Shown piece after piece: positions 1 to 6,492 of a DNA stretch of 7,258 bases. A program made the position numbers and the translations under genes. The stretch spans positions 1 through 7,258 of the forward strand of contig SKJK01000030.1 of assembly GCA_007121995.1 (NCBI GenBank), written 5' to 3'. Origin of the DNA: Desulfobulbaceae bacterium (lineage in GTDB: Bacteria; Desulfobacterota; Desulfobulbia; Desulfobulbales; Desulfobulbaceae). The notes beneath the pieces are model-generated. The model was given only the letters and a program-made list of their open reading frames with translations, was not told where the DNA came from and did not search any database. Numbering within the stretch: the first letter of the stretch is position 1; each line of letters starts with the position of its first letter.

Positions 1-1
1 A

Positions 2-286
2 GAGAAGGTCGGACTGGGGTCGCGGGGCCGGCATTTGCCGGGGCAGCTCAGCGGCGGCGAATGTCAGCGGGTGGCTCTGGCCAGAGCCCTGGTGGTGGAA
101 CCGGTGGTGCTCCTGGCAGATGAACCCACCGGCAACCTTGACGTCACGACCGGGCGGGAGGTGTCGGATTTGCTCTTTCAACTGGTGGACACGGAAAAAA
201 TGACGATGATTGTGGTGACCCATAATCCGGAACTGGCGGAACGCTGCACGGAGCGATTGGAGCTTGAGCAGGGAGTGCTGCGGTGA
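2..286 (+). CDS. ABC transporter ATP-binding protein, YbbA/LolD family (5' end missing)
   Basis: This is the C-terminal 94 residues of an ABC ATPase; the reading frame is open to the left edge, so the Walker A half lies outside the window. Visible in order are the signature motif LSGGE (about residues 16-20 of the fragment), the Walker B strand with its catalytic glutamate and D-loop (VVLLADEPTGNLD) and the switch histidine in VVTHN. These motifs and the short C-terminus are typical of the MacB/LolD/YbbA subfamily, which partners FtsX-type permeases. The usual Gln after LSGGE is Cys here. The stop overlaps the start of the permease gene, so the two subunits are almost certainly translated together and form one inner-membrane complex. 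YbbA is preferred over LolD because of the large permease next door. The ATPase call is very sure; the exact subfamily is less so. Confidence 0.93.
   Translation, partial: EKVGLGSRGRHLPGQLSGGECQRVALARALVVEPVVLLADEPTGNLDVTTGREVSDLLFQLVDTEKMTMIVVTHNPELAERCTERLELEQGVLR
270..275 (+). promoter_or_regulatory. Ribosome binding site of the permease gene (AGGGAG)
   Basis: AGGGAG lies inside the last codons of the ATPase gene. It is 10 nt before the ATG at 286 and 7 nt before a GTG at 283, so it supports either of the two adjacent starts (protein beginning MPVL or MMPVL). It does not decide between them. Confidence 0.55.
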
Positions 287-2844
287 TGCCTGTCCTGGTA
301 CGACTGGGATGGCGAGATTTTTCCCGCAACCAGCGATTTACCTTCCTGTTCATTCTCAATCTCGCCCTGGGGCTCACCGGTTTTTTGGTCATCACTTCCT
401 TTGGCAGTTCCCTGAGCCGTCATCTCGACGACAATCTCCGCGAGATTCTCACTGCTGATCTGGTTCTCCAGTCAGCCCGTCCCCTGACCGCAGCGGAAAT
501 GGAGCGCAGTCAGCTCCTTGCCGGTCCAGGCAGCCGGTTTTCCGAGCAGGTTTCCCTGTATTCCATGGTGACGGGTAACGGCGTGTCCCGTTTGGCGGAG
601 ATTGTCGCTGTTGATGGTTTATATCCCCTGTATGGGGCCTTTCAGTATCCCGAACCCCTCACCCATGCCGAGGTGATCACCGGGCTGCAGCAGGAACAAA
701 GAGTCCTGCTGCACAGGGAAACAGCACGTTCCCTCGACCTTGTTGCCGGTGATCTCCTGACGATCGGCCAGGCGGAATATGAGGTTGCCTATTTTTTTGA
801 CCGGGATCCGGGGAGTGATTTTACTGCTCTGAACCTGGCACCCACAATCTATCTTGGTATGCCCCAGTTGCAGCAAACAGGGCTGATCCGCTTTGGCAGT
901 CGGGTGCGCCATTTCCTCTTTATCCAACTTCCGGTCACCGCTGACATCACTGCGACGACAGCCCGTATAACCGCGGCCCTGGCTGCGCCGGTGGTGGGAA
1001 AACCTGCCGACATCCGGGTGATCGATGCTCGGGACATCAATCGAAACCTGAACCGGGTGATGGACTATTTCAGCGGTTATCTTGGCTTGGCCGGCCTGGT
1101 CGCGCTTTTTCTGGCGGGCATGGCGGCGGCCTATCTTTTTTCCGACCACCTGCGGGCAAAGCGAAAGGAAACCGCTGTTCTCCTCAGCCTGGGGGCCAGT
1201 CACCGGCAATGCCTTGCGCTCTATACAGGGCAGTTGGCTTTGCTCGGGCTGGCAGCGTCGCTTGTCGCCCTGGCTCTGGCCCATCTGCTGCTGCCGCTTT
1301 TCGGTCAGCTGTTTGTCGGTATCGTGCCGGCGGATCTCCACTTGCGGGTCCATGTTCAGGATGCGCTTATCATCCTGCTGGTCGGCTCTGTGGGGAGCCT
1401 GCTGTTCTGCCTGCCGGTCTATCAGCGCCTGTTCACTATACGCCCTCTCCACCTGTTACAGGAGACAGGGGGAGGCAGGCTTTCCGGAAGGGGTGAGATC
1501 GTCTTTTTTCTTTTCAGCCTGCTGCCTCCGCTGGCCATGCTGCTGCTGCTCGCCATTGTTACCAGTGGTTCCCTGATGCAGGGGACGCTGTTCACCGGTG
1601 GCCTGGTGATCACAGCGCTGTTTTTCTTTTTGATTGCCACTCTTGTGTTGAGCAGTTGTCGTTACTGGTCAAGAACCACCAACTTGACGTGGAAAATTGT
1701 ATGGCGCAATCTTCATCGCAACCGACTGTTCGCCACGCCTGGATTTGTCGCCATTGCCCTGGCCATGCTGCTGGTCAACCTTGTCCCCCAGGTCGAAAAA
1801 GGGCTGTTGACAGAGATCAGCCAACCGGAAGGCATAGAAATGCCGGTTTTTTTTCTCGTCGATATTCAGGATGATCAGCGGCAACCCTTGCAGGATTTCT
1901 TTCAGGGGTCCGGCCACGTGCTTTCCCCGTTGTCGCCGATGATTCAGGGACGGATCGTTACTGTCAACGGAGTCTCGTTCCAGCAGTGGCTGCAACAAGG
2001 TGATAGAGCAGGGAACAACGTTTTTCGGCGGACAGAATTCAACTTTTCCAGCAGGGAGCAACTTGACGCTTCGGAAACCATCGTCCATGGGCCGCCGCTC
2101 ACCCCGGTCCCCTGGTCACCTGAACACGGTGAACCTTTTGAAATTTCCATGGAAGAACAGTTCAGTGAACGATTAGGCGTTGTTCTCGGTGATCATCTGG
2201 TGCTCTCCATCCATGGCATTGAAATGGAGGGCCGGATTGTCAATCTACGCTCGGTGCGTTGGAACAGTTTTCAACCGAATTTCTTTATGCTCCTGCAGAG
2301 GGGCGTTGTGGATGAAGCGCCCAAAACCCACCTGGCTTCAGTCAGCCGTGTAGATGCGGATCGTCAACAGGAGGTGATGAACCAGCTAACCGCCGCATTT
2401 CCCAATGTATCGGTAATTGACGTAAGCCGGACAGTGGAACAATTCAGCGCCATCACCGGAAAGCTGGCAGCCTCGCTGCGCTTCATGGCTGTGCTTGCCA
2501 TGGTAACGGGGTTGGTTGCGGTTTTCGCCATAGCCCGTCAGGAAGCCTTGCGCCGTGAACGAGAGATCAACCTCCTGCGCATACTCGGTGCCGGACCCGG
2601 AAAAATTCGCCTCATTACCATGTTGGAATTTGGTTTCATGGGCGGTGCCGCCGCCATGGTCGCCATTGTCGTCAGCTACGCCTGTTCCCGTGGCGTAGCC
2701 TGGCTGTTGTTTGATCGGATCTGGCAAATTGACTGGCAGTCAGGCGTTGGCATGCTGGTTGCGGCTATCATGGTGTGCAGTCTGACGGCTCTGCTCGCCT
2801 CTGAGTCGGTCATTCGTCGTCGACCATCAGACCTGCTGGGGTGA
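286..2844 (+). CDS. FtsX-family ABC transporter permease, YbbP-like
   Basis: This is the membrane subunit of the ABC transporter whose ATPase precedes it; the start overlaps the ATPase stop (TGATG, or GTGA if the GTG at 283 is used). The protein is about 852 residues, close to the roughly 800 of E. coli YbbP. Ten hydrophobic segments can be read, near residues 20-42, 264-286, 312-343, 360-380, 404-427, 436-457, 484-502, 731-751, 781-803 and 821-843. Two large extracytoplasmic domains lie at about 45-262 and 505-728. There are two FtsX-type halves, each with the charged cytoplasmic loop after the helix followed by a Leu-Gly-Ala turn (KRKETAVLLSLGAS near 293 and REREINLLRILGAG near 758). The stretch VRWNSFQPNFFML near 658 resembles a conserved segment of YbbP-like permeases. 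In E. coli this family is linked to the lysophospholipase/thioesterase TesA; no such gene is in view. The substrate is unknown. No frameshift or damage is seen. Confidence 0.92.
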   Translation: MPVLVRLGWRDFSRNQRFTFLFILNLALGLTGFLVITSFGSSLSRHLDDNLREILTADLVLQSARPLTAAEMERSQLLAGPGSRFSEQVSLYSMVTGNGVSRLAEIVAVDGLYPLYGAFQYPEPLTHAEVITGLQQEQRVLLHRETARSLDLVAGDLLTIGQAEYEVAYFFDRDPGSDFTALNLAPTIYLGMPQLQQTGLIRFGSRVRHFLFIQLPVTADITATTARITAALAAPVVGKPADIRVIDARDINRNLNRVMDYFSGYLGLAGLVALFLAGMAAAYLFSDHLRAKRKETAVLLSLGASHRQCLALYTGQLALLGLAASLVALALAHLLLPLFGQLFVGIVPADLHLRVHVQDALIILLVGSVGSLLFCLPVYQRLFTIRPLHLLQETGGGRLSGRGEIVFFLFSLLPPLAMLLLLAIVTSGSLMQGTLFTGGLVITALFFFLIATLVLSSCRYWSRTTNLTWKIVWRNLHRNRLFATPGFVAIALAMLLVNLVPQVEKGLLTEISQPEGIEMPVFFLVDIQDDQRQPLQDFFQGSGHVLSPLSPMIQGRIVTVNGVSFQQWLQQGDRAGNNVFRRTEFNFSSREQLDASETIVHGPPLTPVPWSPEHGEPFEISMEEQFSERLGVVLGDHLVLSIHGIEMEGRIVNLRSVRWNSFQPNFFMLLQRGVVDEAPKTHLASVSRVDADRQQEVMNQLTAAFPNVSVIDVSRTVEQFSAITGKLAASLRFMAVLAMVTGLVAVFAIARQEALRREREINLLRILGAGPGKIRLITMLEFGFMGGAAAMVAIVVSYACSRGVAWLLFDRIWQIDWQSGVGMLVAAIMVCSLTALLASESVIRRRPSDLLG

Positions 2845-2859
2845 ATTCAAGTTCATCCG

Positions 2860-2888
2860 GGTTGGGTTTCGTGCATCAAACCCCAACC
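2860..2888. terminator. Hairpin between convergent genes, possible bidirectional terminator
   Basis: GGTTGGGTTT at 2860-2869 pairs with AAACCC-C-AACC at 2878-2888, giving a 10-bp stem with one bulged C (2884) and an 8-nt loop. It sits 15 nt after the permease stop and about 45 nt after the small reverse-strand gene ends, where a shared terminator would be expected. Neither strand has a U-tract directly after the stem, so it is not a classical intrinsic terminator. It may act as a transcript-end stabiliser or with Rho. The remaining bases between 2845 and 2932 show nothing else. Confidence 0.4.
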
Positions 2889-2932
2889 TTGGGCTGATCC
2901 CTGGTGGAAACCGGTCCAGCCTCCCGGTCGGC

Positions 2933-3151
2933 TCAGGGTTGTGTTTCTCTGCCATCTGGGTCCACCCAGATTTCCCGGAGAACCAGGTCCCGGTCTTCCG
3001 GAATCAGAACCCGGCAATTGAGCACTCCTTCCAAAAACGTTCCATACAGTGCTTGTCGCGGGATATGGAGTGTGCCCGTCTCGTCCAGTCGCAGCATGAC
3101 GACAATGTCGCCGCCATTACCGAGGGTCAGTTCACAGGGTATTTTTCGCAT
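2933..3151 (-). CDS. Small conserved-looking protein of unknown function (72 aa)
   Basis: I do not recognise this protein. It begins 9 nt after the transpeptidase stop on the same strand, so it is probably the second gene of that operon and read by translational coupling; no Shine-Dalgarno sequence is visible before its ATG. It has no signal peptide, membrane segment or long low-complexity run. It reads as a mixed alpha/beta domain with alternating hydrophobic residues (GDIVVMLRLDETGTLHI, then LYGTFLEGVLNCRVLI) and is slightly acidic, with two cysteines (residues 6 and 46). The pattern could suit a small beta-barrel or PilZ-like fold, but that is only a guess. The opposite-strand frames over the same bases look like shadows. 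The gene is likely but not certain. Confidence 0.6.
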   Translation of the reverse strand: MRKIPCELTLGNGGDIVVMLRLDETGTLHIPRQALYGTFLEGVLNCRVLIPEDRDLVLREIWVDPDGRETQP

Positions 3152-3160
3152 GGTGGTCTG

Positions 3161-4981
3161 TTATTGTCCAAGTGACCAGGAGGCGTTGCCATCGATATTT
3201 TCAGGCTCTGCCGCCTCTTCAGGCTCTGCTGTTTCTTCAGGCTCTGCCACCTCTCCGTGTTCTGCCGTCCGAACCGGAGCTCGCCATGGGGTCCTTTTGC
3301 TTTCCGGAATCAGGATGATTTGCTCCAGGGGGACCGGTTTGCTGTTGAGCGCGGTAAAGATCCCATCGTCGCGATCATAGAGATCGGGTTTGAATAGGAT
3401 TGCTCCGTCAAGGACATTGGTGGTCAGGTAGATCAGGAATATGGGCAGGGGCTGTTTGAGGAATACCGTCGTCGTTCTGCCGGACTCGATAATCTGATCA
3501 AATCTGGCCTCGGTCATCGGGTTTCCTGGGTCGTTGGCGATCAGCATTTTCCCCAGGTGCAATGGATTCTGGACCCGAATGCAGCCGTGACTGAAGGCTC
3601 GTTGTGTCTTTCCGAACAGAAATTTACTGGGCGTATCGTGCAGATAGACGTGATAAGAGTTAGAGAACATGAATTTGATCTGGCCAAGAGCGTTATCAGG
3701 GCCGGCATCCTGGCGCAACATATAGGGGATGTTTTTGTCAAGGTATTGCTCCCAGGGAATGGTATCGGGGTCGATCTCCAAGCCACTGTTGTCCAGCACA
3801 CGAAGATTTTGTTCTTCCAGATACGTTCTGTCGGCGATTATGTTAGGAACGGTATCGTTTCTGGCGATACCCGGGGGGATGGTCCATGTCGGATTGAGGA
3901 CCATATAGGTTACTGCCGAACGAAAGACCGGGGTCTGGTGAAAAGGCTGTCCCACCATGACCTTGGTTTTCCAGACCAGTTGATCCTGATTATAATACTG
4001 GAGCATGAATCCGGCGATGTCAACAATGAGGCTGGAGCTGGGTAAATCGTGGATAACCCATCTGGTTCTTTCCAGATTGACCCGGATCTGTTTGATCCGT
4101 TCCGAAACGGAAACGTTCATGGCACCAAGGGTAATCCTGCCGACGATACCGTCGGAATCCAGGTGGTGTCTAGCCTGAAAATACCGGACCGCTTCCTCCA
4201 GTTCTTCGTCAAAAAAGGTCGGATCGGCTGAGTGAAGGTGAGTAAGATCGCCGGTTACGAACAGTCGTTCACGCAGTACCGCCACCCGCTCGTCCACCAT
4301 ACCCAGCCTGAGATTGGGGCCAGCCGGAATCTGCGGCCAGCCACCGGAACCGGCTATTTTCCGGTAGGTAGCCAAGGCCTGCTTGAGGTTGGTATAGGCG
4401 TTGTGAGACGGCGAGAGAGCGTCGAGGACCGCACGGACCGTACCGGTGGCGATGGCATGAAAACAGGCATCGATCAGGGAAGAGCGGGGCGTTGTGGTGG
4501 CCAGGTTATTTTTCTCTTCCACTTCACCGGCATCGACTTTGCCGTATCGCTTGTGGTGCGCAAGGAGCAGCATGGCGTCGGAAAGCAGGATATCATGGTT
4601 GACGAGATCGGCCAGGGTCGCGCTTTCCTGCTGCAGTTCCTTGCCATAGCGGATGATGGATTGGAGGTGGTAATCATCGGGTATCAGTCCCTCCTCAGCG
4701 GCGGCAATGATTGCCCCGAGCAGCTGGTCCACAGTTGCCGGTTCTTTCCACAGCAAATTAAACTGATTGTCACGGTAAAGATCCAGGAGAAGGCCGGCGG
4801 CATAAATGGTGTCAAGTCCAAGCTTGTTCTGTTCATCGAAATGCAGGTGTTCCAAACGTTGTTGTATAAACATCTGCAGCGTTTCTTCGGTCTTTGCCGG
4901 TACGGCGAGCGATAATGACAAGAGGAGCAGCATTCCCATCCAACCAAGAGGCAGGAGGTTGATTCTCGATAATGCAGACAT
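3161..4981 (-). CDS. Periplasmic L,D-transpeptidase, YcbB (LdtD) type
   Basis: This enzyme is predicted to make meso-DAP to meso-DAP (3-3) crosslinks between peptidoglycan stems in the periplasm. The 606-residue length matches E. coli YcbB (615). From the ATG at 4981 it shows a signal peptide (hydrophobic run about 13-28, probable cleavage after VPA near 29), an N-terminal scaffold region, a peptidoglycan-binding_1 domain (about 231-288, with EAVRYFQARHHLDSDGIVG), and a YkuD catalytic domain (about 317-515). The catalytic motif SHGCIRV gives Cys near 467 and His near 465; a second conserved-type His lies in YLHDTPSK near 448. The segment LNPTWTIPPGIA is also typical of the YcbB group. The ATG at 4981 is chosen over an upstream TTG at 5053 because it starts the signal peptide and has AAAGGA just before it. 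The last 45 or so residues are rich in Glu, Pro and Ala, including a tandem repeat, and look like an unfolded tail. It is followed by the 72-residue gene. Confidence 0.95.
   Translation of the reverse strand: MSALSRINLLPLGWMGMLLLLSLSLAVPAKTEETLQMFIQQRLEHLHFDEQNKLGLDTIYAAGLLLDLYRDNQFNLLWKEPATVDQLLGAIIAAAEEGLIPDDYHLQSIIRYGKELQQESATLADLVNHDILLSDAMLLLAHHKRYGKVDAGEVEEKNNLATTTPRSSLIDACFHAIATGTVRAVLDALSPSHNAYTNLKQALATYRKIAGSGGWPQIPAGPNLRLGMVDERVAVLRERLFVTGDLTHLHSADPTFFDEELEEAVRYFQARHHLDSDGIVGRITLGAMNVSVSERIKQIRVNLERTRWVIHDLPSSSLIVDIAGFMLQYYNQDQLVWKTKVMVGQPFHQTPVFRSAVTYMVLNPTWTIPPGIARNDTVPNIIADRTYLEEQNLRVLDNSGLEIDPDTIPWEQYLDKNIPYMLRQDAGPDNALGQIKFMFSNSYHVYLHDTPSKFLFGKTQRAFSHGCIRVQNPLHLGKMLIANDPGNPMTEARFDQIIESGRTTTVFLKQPLPIFLIYLTTNVLDGAILFKPDLYDRDDGIFTALNSKPVPLEQIILIPESKRTPWRAPVRTAEHGEVAEPEETAEPEEAAEPENIDGNASWSLGQ
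3200..3253 (-). repeat. Three 18-bp tandem repeats in the transpeptidase 3' end
   Basis: The core TTCAGGCTCTG (+ strand) occurs at 3200, 3218 and 3236, an exact 18-bp period. The copies differ at a few positions after the core. On the coding strand each unit adds six residues of the type AEPEEx, giving an acidic Pro/Glu/Ala stretch in the C-terminal tail. Because the unit is a multiple of three, copy-number change would lengthen or shorten the tail without breaking the frame. Confidence 0.85.
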
Positions 4982-4985
4982 ATGA

Positions 4986-4991
4986 TCCTTT
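4986..4991 (-). promoter_or_regulatory. Ribosome binding site of the transpeptidase gene (AAAGGA)
   Basis: On the reverse strand AAAGGA lies 4 nt before the ATG at 4981. The spacing is short but usable. Together with the signal peptide beginning at this ATG it favours this start over the TTG 72 nt further upstream. Confidence 0.55.
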
Positions 4992-5006
4992 CTGAAAAGT
5001 CCGGGA

Positions 5007-5044
5007 GACTCGAAAGTCGTTTGTTCTTTGTACCACAATGGTAC
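5007..5044 (-). promoter_or_regulatory. Two small hairpins in the transpeptidase leader
   Basis: Reading the reverse strand, GTACCA-TTG-TGGTAC (5030-5044) forms a perfect 6-bp stem with a 3-nt loop. It is followed by GACT-TTCG-AGTC (5007-5018), a 4-bp stem closed by a UUCG tetraloop. Both fall in the predicted untranslated leader between the promoter near 5090 and the ATG at 4981. They could stabilise the leader or affect translation; they match no riboswitch I know. Confidence 0.4.
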
Positions 5045-5061
5045 CTTTCTCAATTACTGTT

Positions 5062-5086
5062 ATCCGCTGCATGGTTACCAGCGGAT
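5062..5086 (-). promoter_or_regulatory. Inverted repeat at the predicted transcription start of the transpeptidase gene
   Basis: ATCCGCTG (5062-5069) and CAGCGGAT (5079-5086) are perfect 8-base inverted repeats separated by 9 nt. The repeat begins one base after the TATAAT box on the reverse strand, so it would cover the transcription start. That is the usual place for a repressor operator. Alternatively it is the first hairpin of the leader RNA. Confidence 0.45.
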
Positions 5087-5087
5087 C

Positions 5088-5118
5088 ATTATACATTCTT
5101 TTTAAGGAAAAAGAACAA
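5088..5118 (-). promoter_or_regulatory. Predicted sigma-70 type promoter for the transpeptidase gene
   Basis: The reverse strand has a perfect TATAAT at 5088-5093. The best -35 candidate is TTGTTC at 5113-5118 with a long 19-nt spacer, which matches consensus only in TTG. The spacer holds a perfect 8-bp A/T inverted repeat, TTCTTTTT-AAGG-AAAAAGAA (+ strand, 5096-5115), that overlaps the -35 box. A weak -35 with flanking inverted repeats suggests a regulated promoter. The predicted leader is about 100 nt. The rest of the gap, 5119-5216, holds no gene; it contains the palindrome CGGAGTACTCCG at 5186-5197 soon after the stop of the preceding gene. Confidence 0.45.
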
Positions 5119-5216
5119 TTCTGGCAAGGTGATTAGCGGCCTTGGGGGGAAACGGCCTCCGTGGAAGTTTGGAGACAGGGGCAATCGGAGTACTCCGGCC
5201 TGGAATTCTGTATTGG

Positions 5217-6158
5217 TCAGGGCAAAGCAGATGATACTGCAGTCTCGATTTTGGCCAGCTGTGGGTGGATCAGGGCGGCGATTGTTACCAGGGTATCGGC
5301 AAATGTGGTGGGGGAGGGGCTGCAGACCAGATCCGGATCCACGACATGGACTCGACCGCTGCGTGTAGCTTTCATGCTGCTGTACGAGTACCACATCTGT
5401 TGCTGTTCGGCACCAACGCCGCCGAGTTCACTTCCCATGACCGCAATGATAATGACGTCCGGATCAAGAGCAACCACTTTTTCGGCCTTTATAGTCCCGG
5501 ATCTCTGGTTTCCGGCTATGTTCTCGCCACCGCCCAATTCAATGAAATCATGGGTAAAGGAACTCCTCACCGAGGAGAATAACGGGTGGGCTCCGACCTG
5601 TAAAAAGACCTTTTGCCGGGGCAGACCAGCTACGGCGTATTCAATGGTACGCACTTTATTGGCGGCCTGACCGACAATTATCTGGGCCTGCTTCTCAAGT
5701 TCGAGCAAGTCACCCAGGCGGAGAAAATGGGTACATATATCCGTAAAAGATGTGGGTTGTCCAAAGGTTTCCACCCGGAAACCAAGATGTTCGAGTTGTG
5801 CGACCTGCCGCAGTGGGGTCAGATTGCTGGCCAGAATCAGGTCCGGTCGAAGACTGATAATCTTCTCGATACTCAATTCCATTACCGATCCGACTTTTTC
5901 TTTGTCCAGAGCAGCGTGTGGCCGTTGACAGTAAAAAGTGTTGCCCACCAGACTGTCTCCGGCACCGAGCAGAAAGATGTTTTCCGTAATCAGGGGGCTT
6001 AAGGAGACGATCCGGTGATACGTAGGCTCCACCTCGGCATCGACCGCACCACCGGTCCTGGCGGAAAGCGATATAGCCAGGGTAAGCAGAAGGAGCAGCA
6101 GTCGGGAAGGCACGATGAAGTAAGAGCAGGAACGATGTGCCTGTTCAGATGATGTCAT
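5217..6158 (-). CDS. Periplasmic substrate-binding protein of a BtuF/iron-chelate ABC importer
   Basis: This 313-residue protein belongs to the helical-backbone metal/corrinoid-binding family (Peripla_BP_2, BtuF/FepB/FhuD-like). It has a signal peptide (hydrophobic run about 18-32) and no lipobox. The first lobe opens with RIVSLSPLITENIFLLGAGDSLVG (about 49-72), followed by the family features YCQRP near 76 and VGSVMELSIEKIISLRPDLIL near 89-109. The second lobe has the typical FIELGGGENIAG (about 205-216) and EKVVALDPDVIII (about 226-238). It should capture a vitamin B12-type corrinoid or ferric chelate in the periplasm; the ligand cannot be told from sequence alone. The ATG at 6158 lies inside the preceding zinc-finger gene (14-nt overlap), suggesting translational coupling; a GTG at codon 16 is a less likely start. 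No permease or ATPase gene for it is in the window. Confidence 0.9.
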   Translation of the reverse strand: MTSSEQAHRSCSYFIVPSRLLLLLLTLAISLSARTGGAVDAEVEPTYHRIVSLSPLITENIFLLGAGDSLVGNTFYCQRPHAALDKEKVGSVMELSIEKIISLRPDLILASNLTPLRQVAQLEHLGFRVETFGQPTSFTDICTHFLRLGDLLELEKQAQIIVGQAANKVRTIEYAVAGLPRQKVFLQVGAHPLFSSVRSSFTHDFIELGGGENIAGNQRSGTIKAEKVVALDPDVIIIAVMGSELGGVGAEQQQMWYSYSSMKATRSGRVHVVDPDLVCSPSPTTFADTLVTIAALIHPQLAKIETAVSSALP

Positions 6159-6492
6159 CCTCGTCTTCTTCTTCTTCATCCTCCTCTTCATCAATATCGA
6201 GATCTTTAGTGTCATCGGAAAAATCGTCGTCCACCTCCTCGTCGTCATCGGGAGAAATTTCCGGTGTCGAGCTGTCGTCCTGCGCACGGGCAGCCTTGGG
6301 AATTTTTGATTCAGGCAACACGAATTCCCGTACTTTTTCGATCTCTTCGGGAAGCAGCAGGTCGGTTTGACAGATGGGACATCCCTTGACGTGGTTGTCC
6401 ACGAACTGCATCATGCGGCCCGGCGCCATGGTTTCCTGCTTGACTCGGAGGTACCAGTCCTTGATAAGGCGTATCAGTTGTTCACATTCCAT
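6145..6492 (-). CDS. Small zf-HC2-like zinc-finger protein with acidic tail (115 aa)
   Basis: The N-terminal half resembles the zinc-binding anti-sigma (zf-HC2) fold: Cys3 near the start, a helical stretch, then His34-x3-Cys38-x2-Cys41 in NHVKGCPICQTDL. This spacing equals that of zinc-binding anti-sigma factors such as RsrA. No membrane segment follows, so it should be a soluble cytoplasmic protein. Residues 72-113 are extremely acidic (28 Asp or Glu in the last 44 residues). No sigma factor gene lies beside it, so an anti-sigma role is unproven; a metal-binding or DNA/RNA-mimic role is also possible. The ATG at 6492 puts Cys3 in the position expected of the fold, although no good Shine-Dalgarno lies close (AAAGGGA is 18 nt away). 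The 3' end overlaps the binding-protein gene, so both are probably one transcript. Confidence 0.72.
   Translation of the reverse strand: MECEQLIRLIKDWYLRVKQETMAPGRMMQFVDNHVKGCPICQTDLLLPEEIEKVREFVLPESKIPKAARAQDDSSTPEISPDDDEEVDDDFSDDTKDLDIDEEEDEEEEDEDDII
6148..6243. repeat. Low-complexity GAA/GAG/GAT triplet tract
   Basis: The coding strand here is mostly GAA, GAG, GAC and GAT codons, the densest part being near 6160-6190 (+ strand CTTCTTCTTCTTC). It encodes the acidic tail of the zinc-finger protein and contains the start codon of the next gene. It is an imperfect, not a clean, microsatellite. Confidence 0.7.

Noticed and set aside
619..1452. Long reverse-strand open frame (277 codons) opposite the permease gene
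   Set aside because: It is a shadow of the permease gene: rich in Gln, His, Arg and Pro, with no domain, and wholly inside a gene with clear family features.
2939..3175. Forward open frame (78 codons) opposite the 72-residue gene
   Set aside because: The reverse frame fits the operon spacing and has better protein-like alternation; the forward one has no ribosome binding site and faces the permease gene's terminator hairpin.
3200..3253. CRISPR-like repeats
   Set aside because: The 18-bp units are contiguous, without spacers, and code in frame for a protein tail.
4232..4915. Forward-strand open frame (227 codons) opposite the transpeptidase gene
   Set aside because: It mirrors the transpeptidase coding strand, has no recognisable domain, and the opposite frame carries signal peptide, PG-binding and catalytic motifs in order.
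6159..6287. Upstream extension of the binding protein to 6287
   Set aside because: The extra 43 residues are translated from the acidic-tail region of the zinc-finger gene in another frame, are Lys/Arg/Met-rich, and would bury the signal peptide.
6137..6370. Serine-rich forward open frame (77 codons)
   Set aside because: Its Ser runs are the complement of the GAA/GAG/GAT acidic codons of the zinc-finger protein; it is an artefact of the repeat tract.
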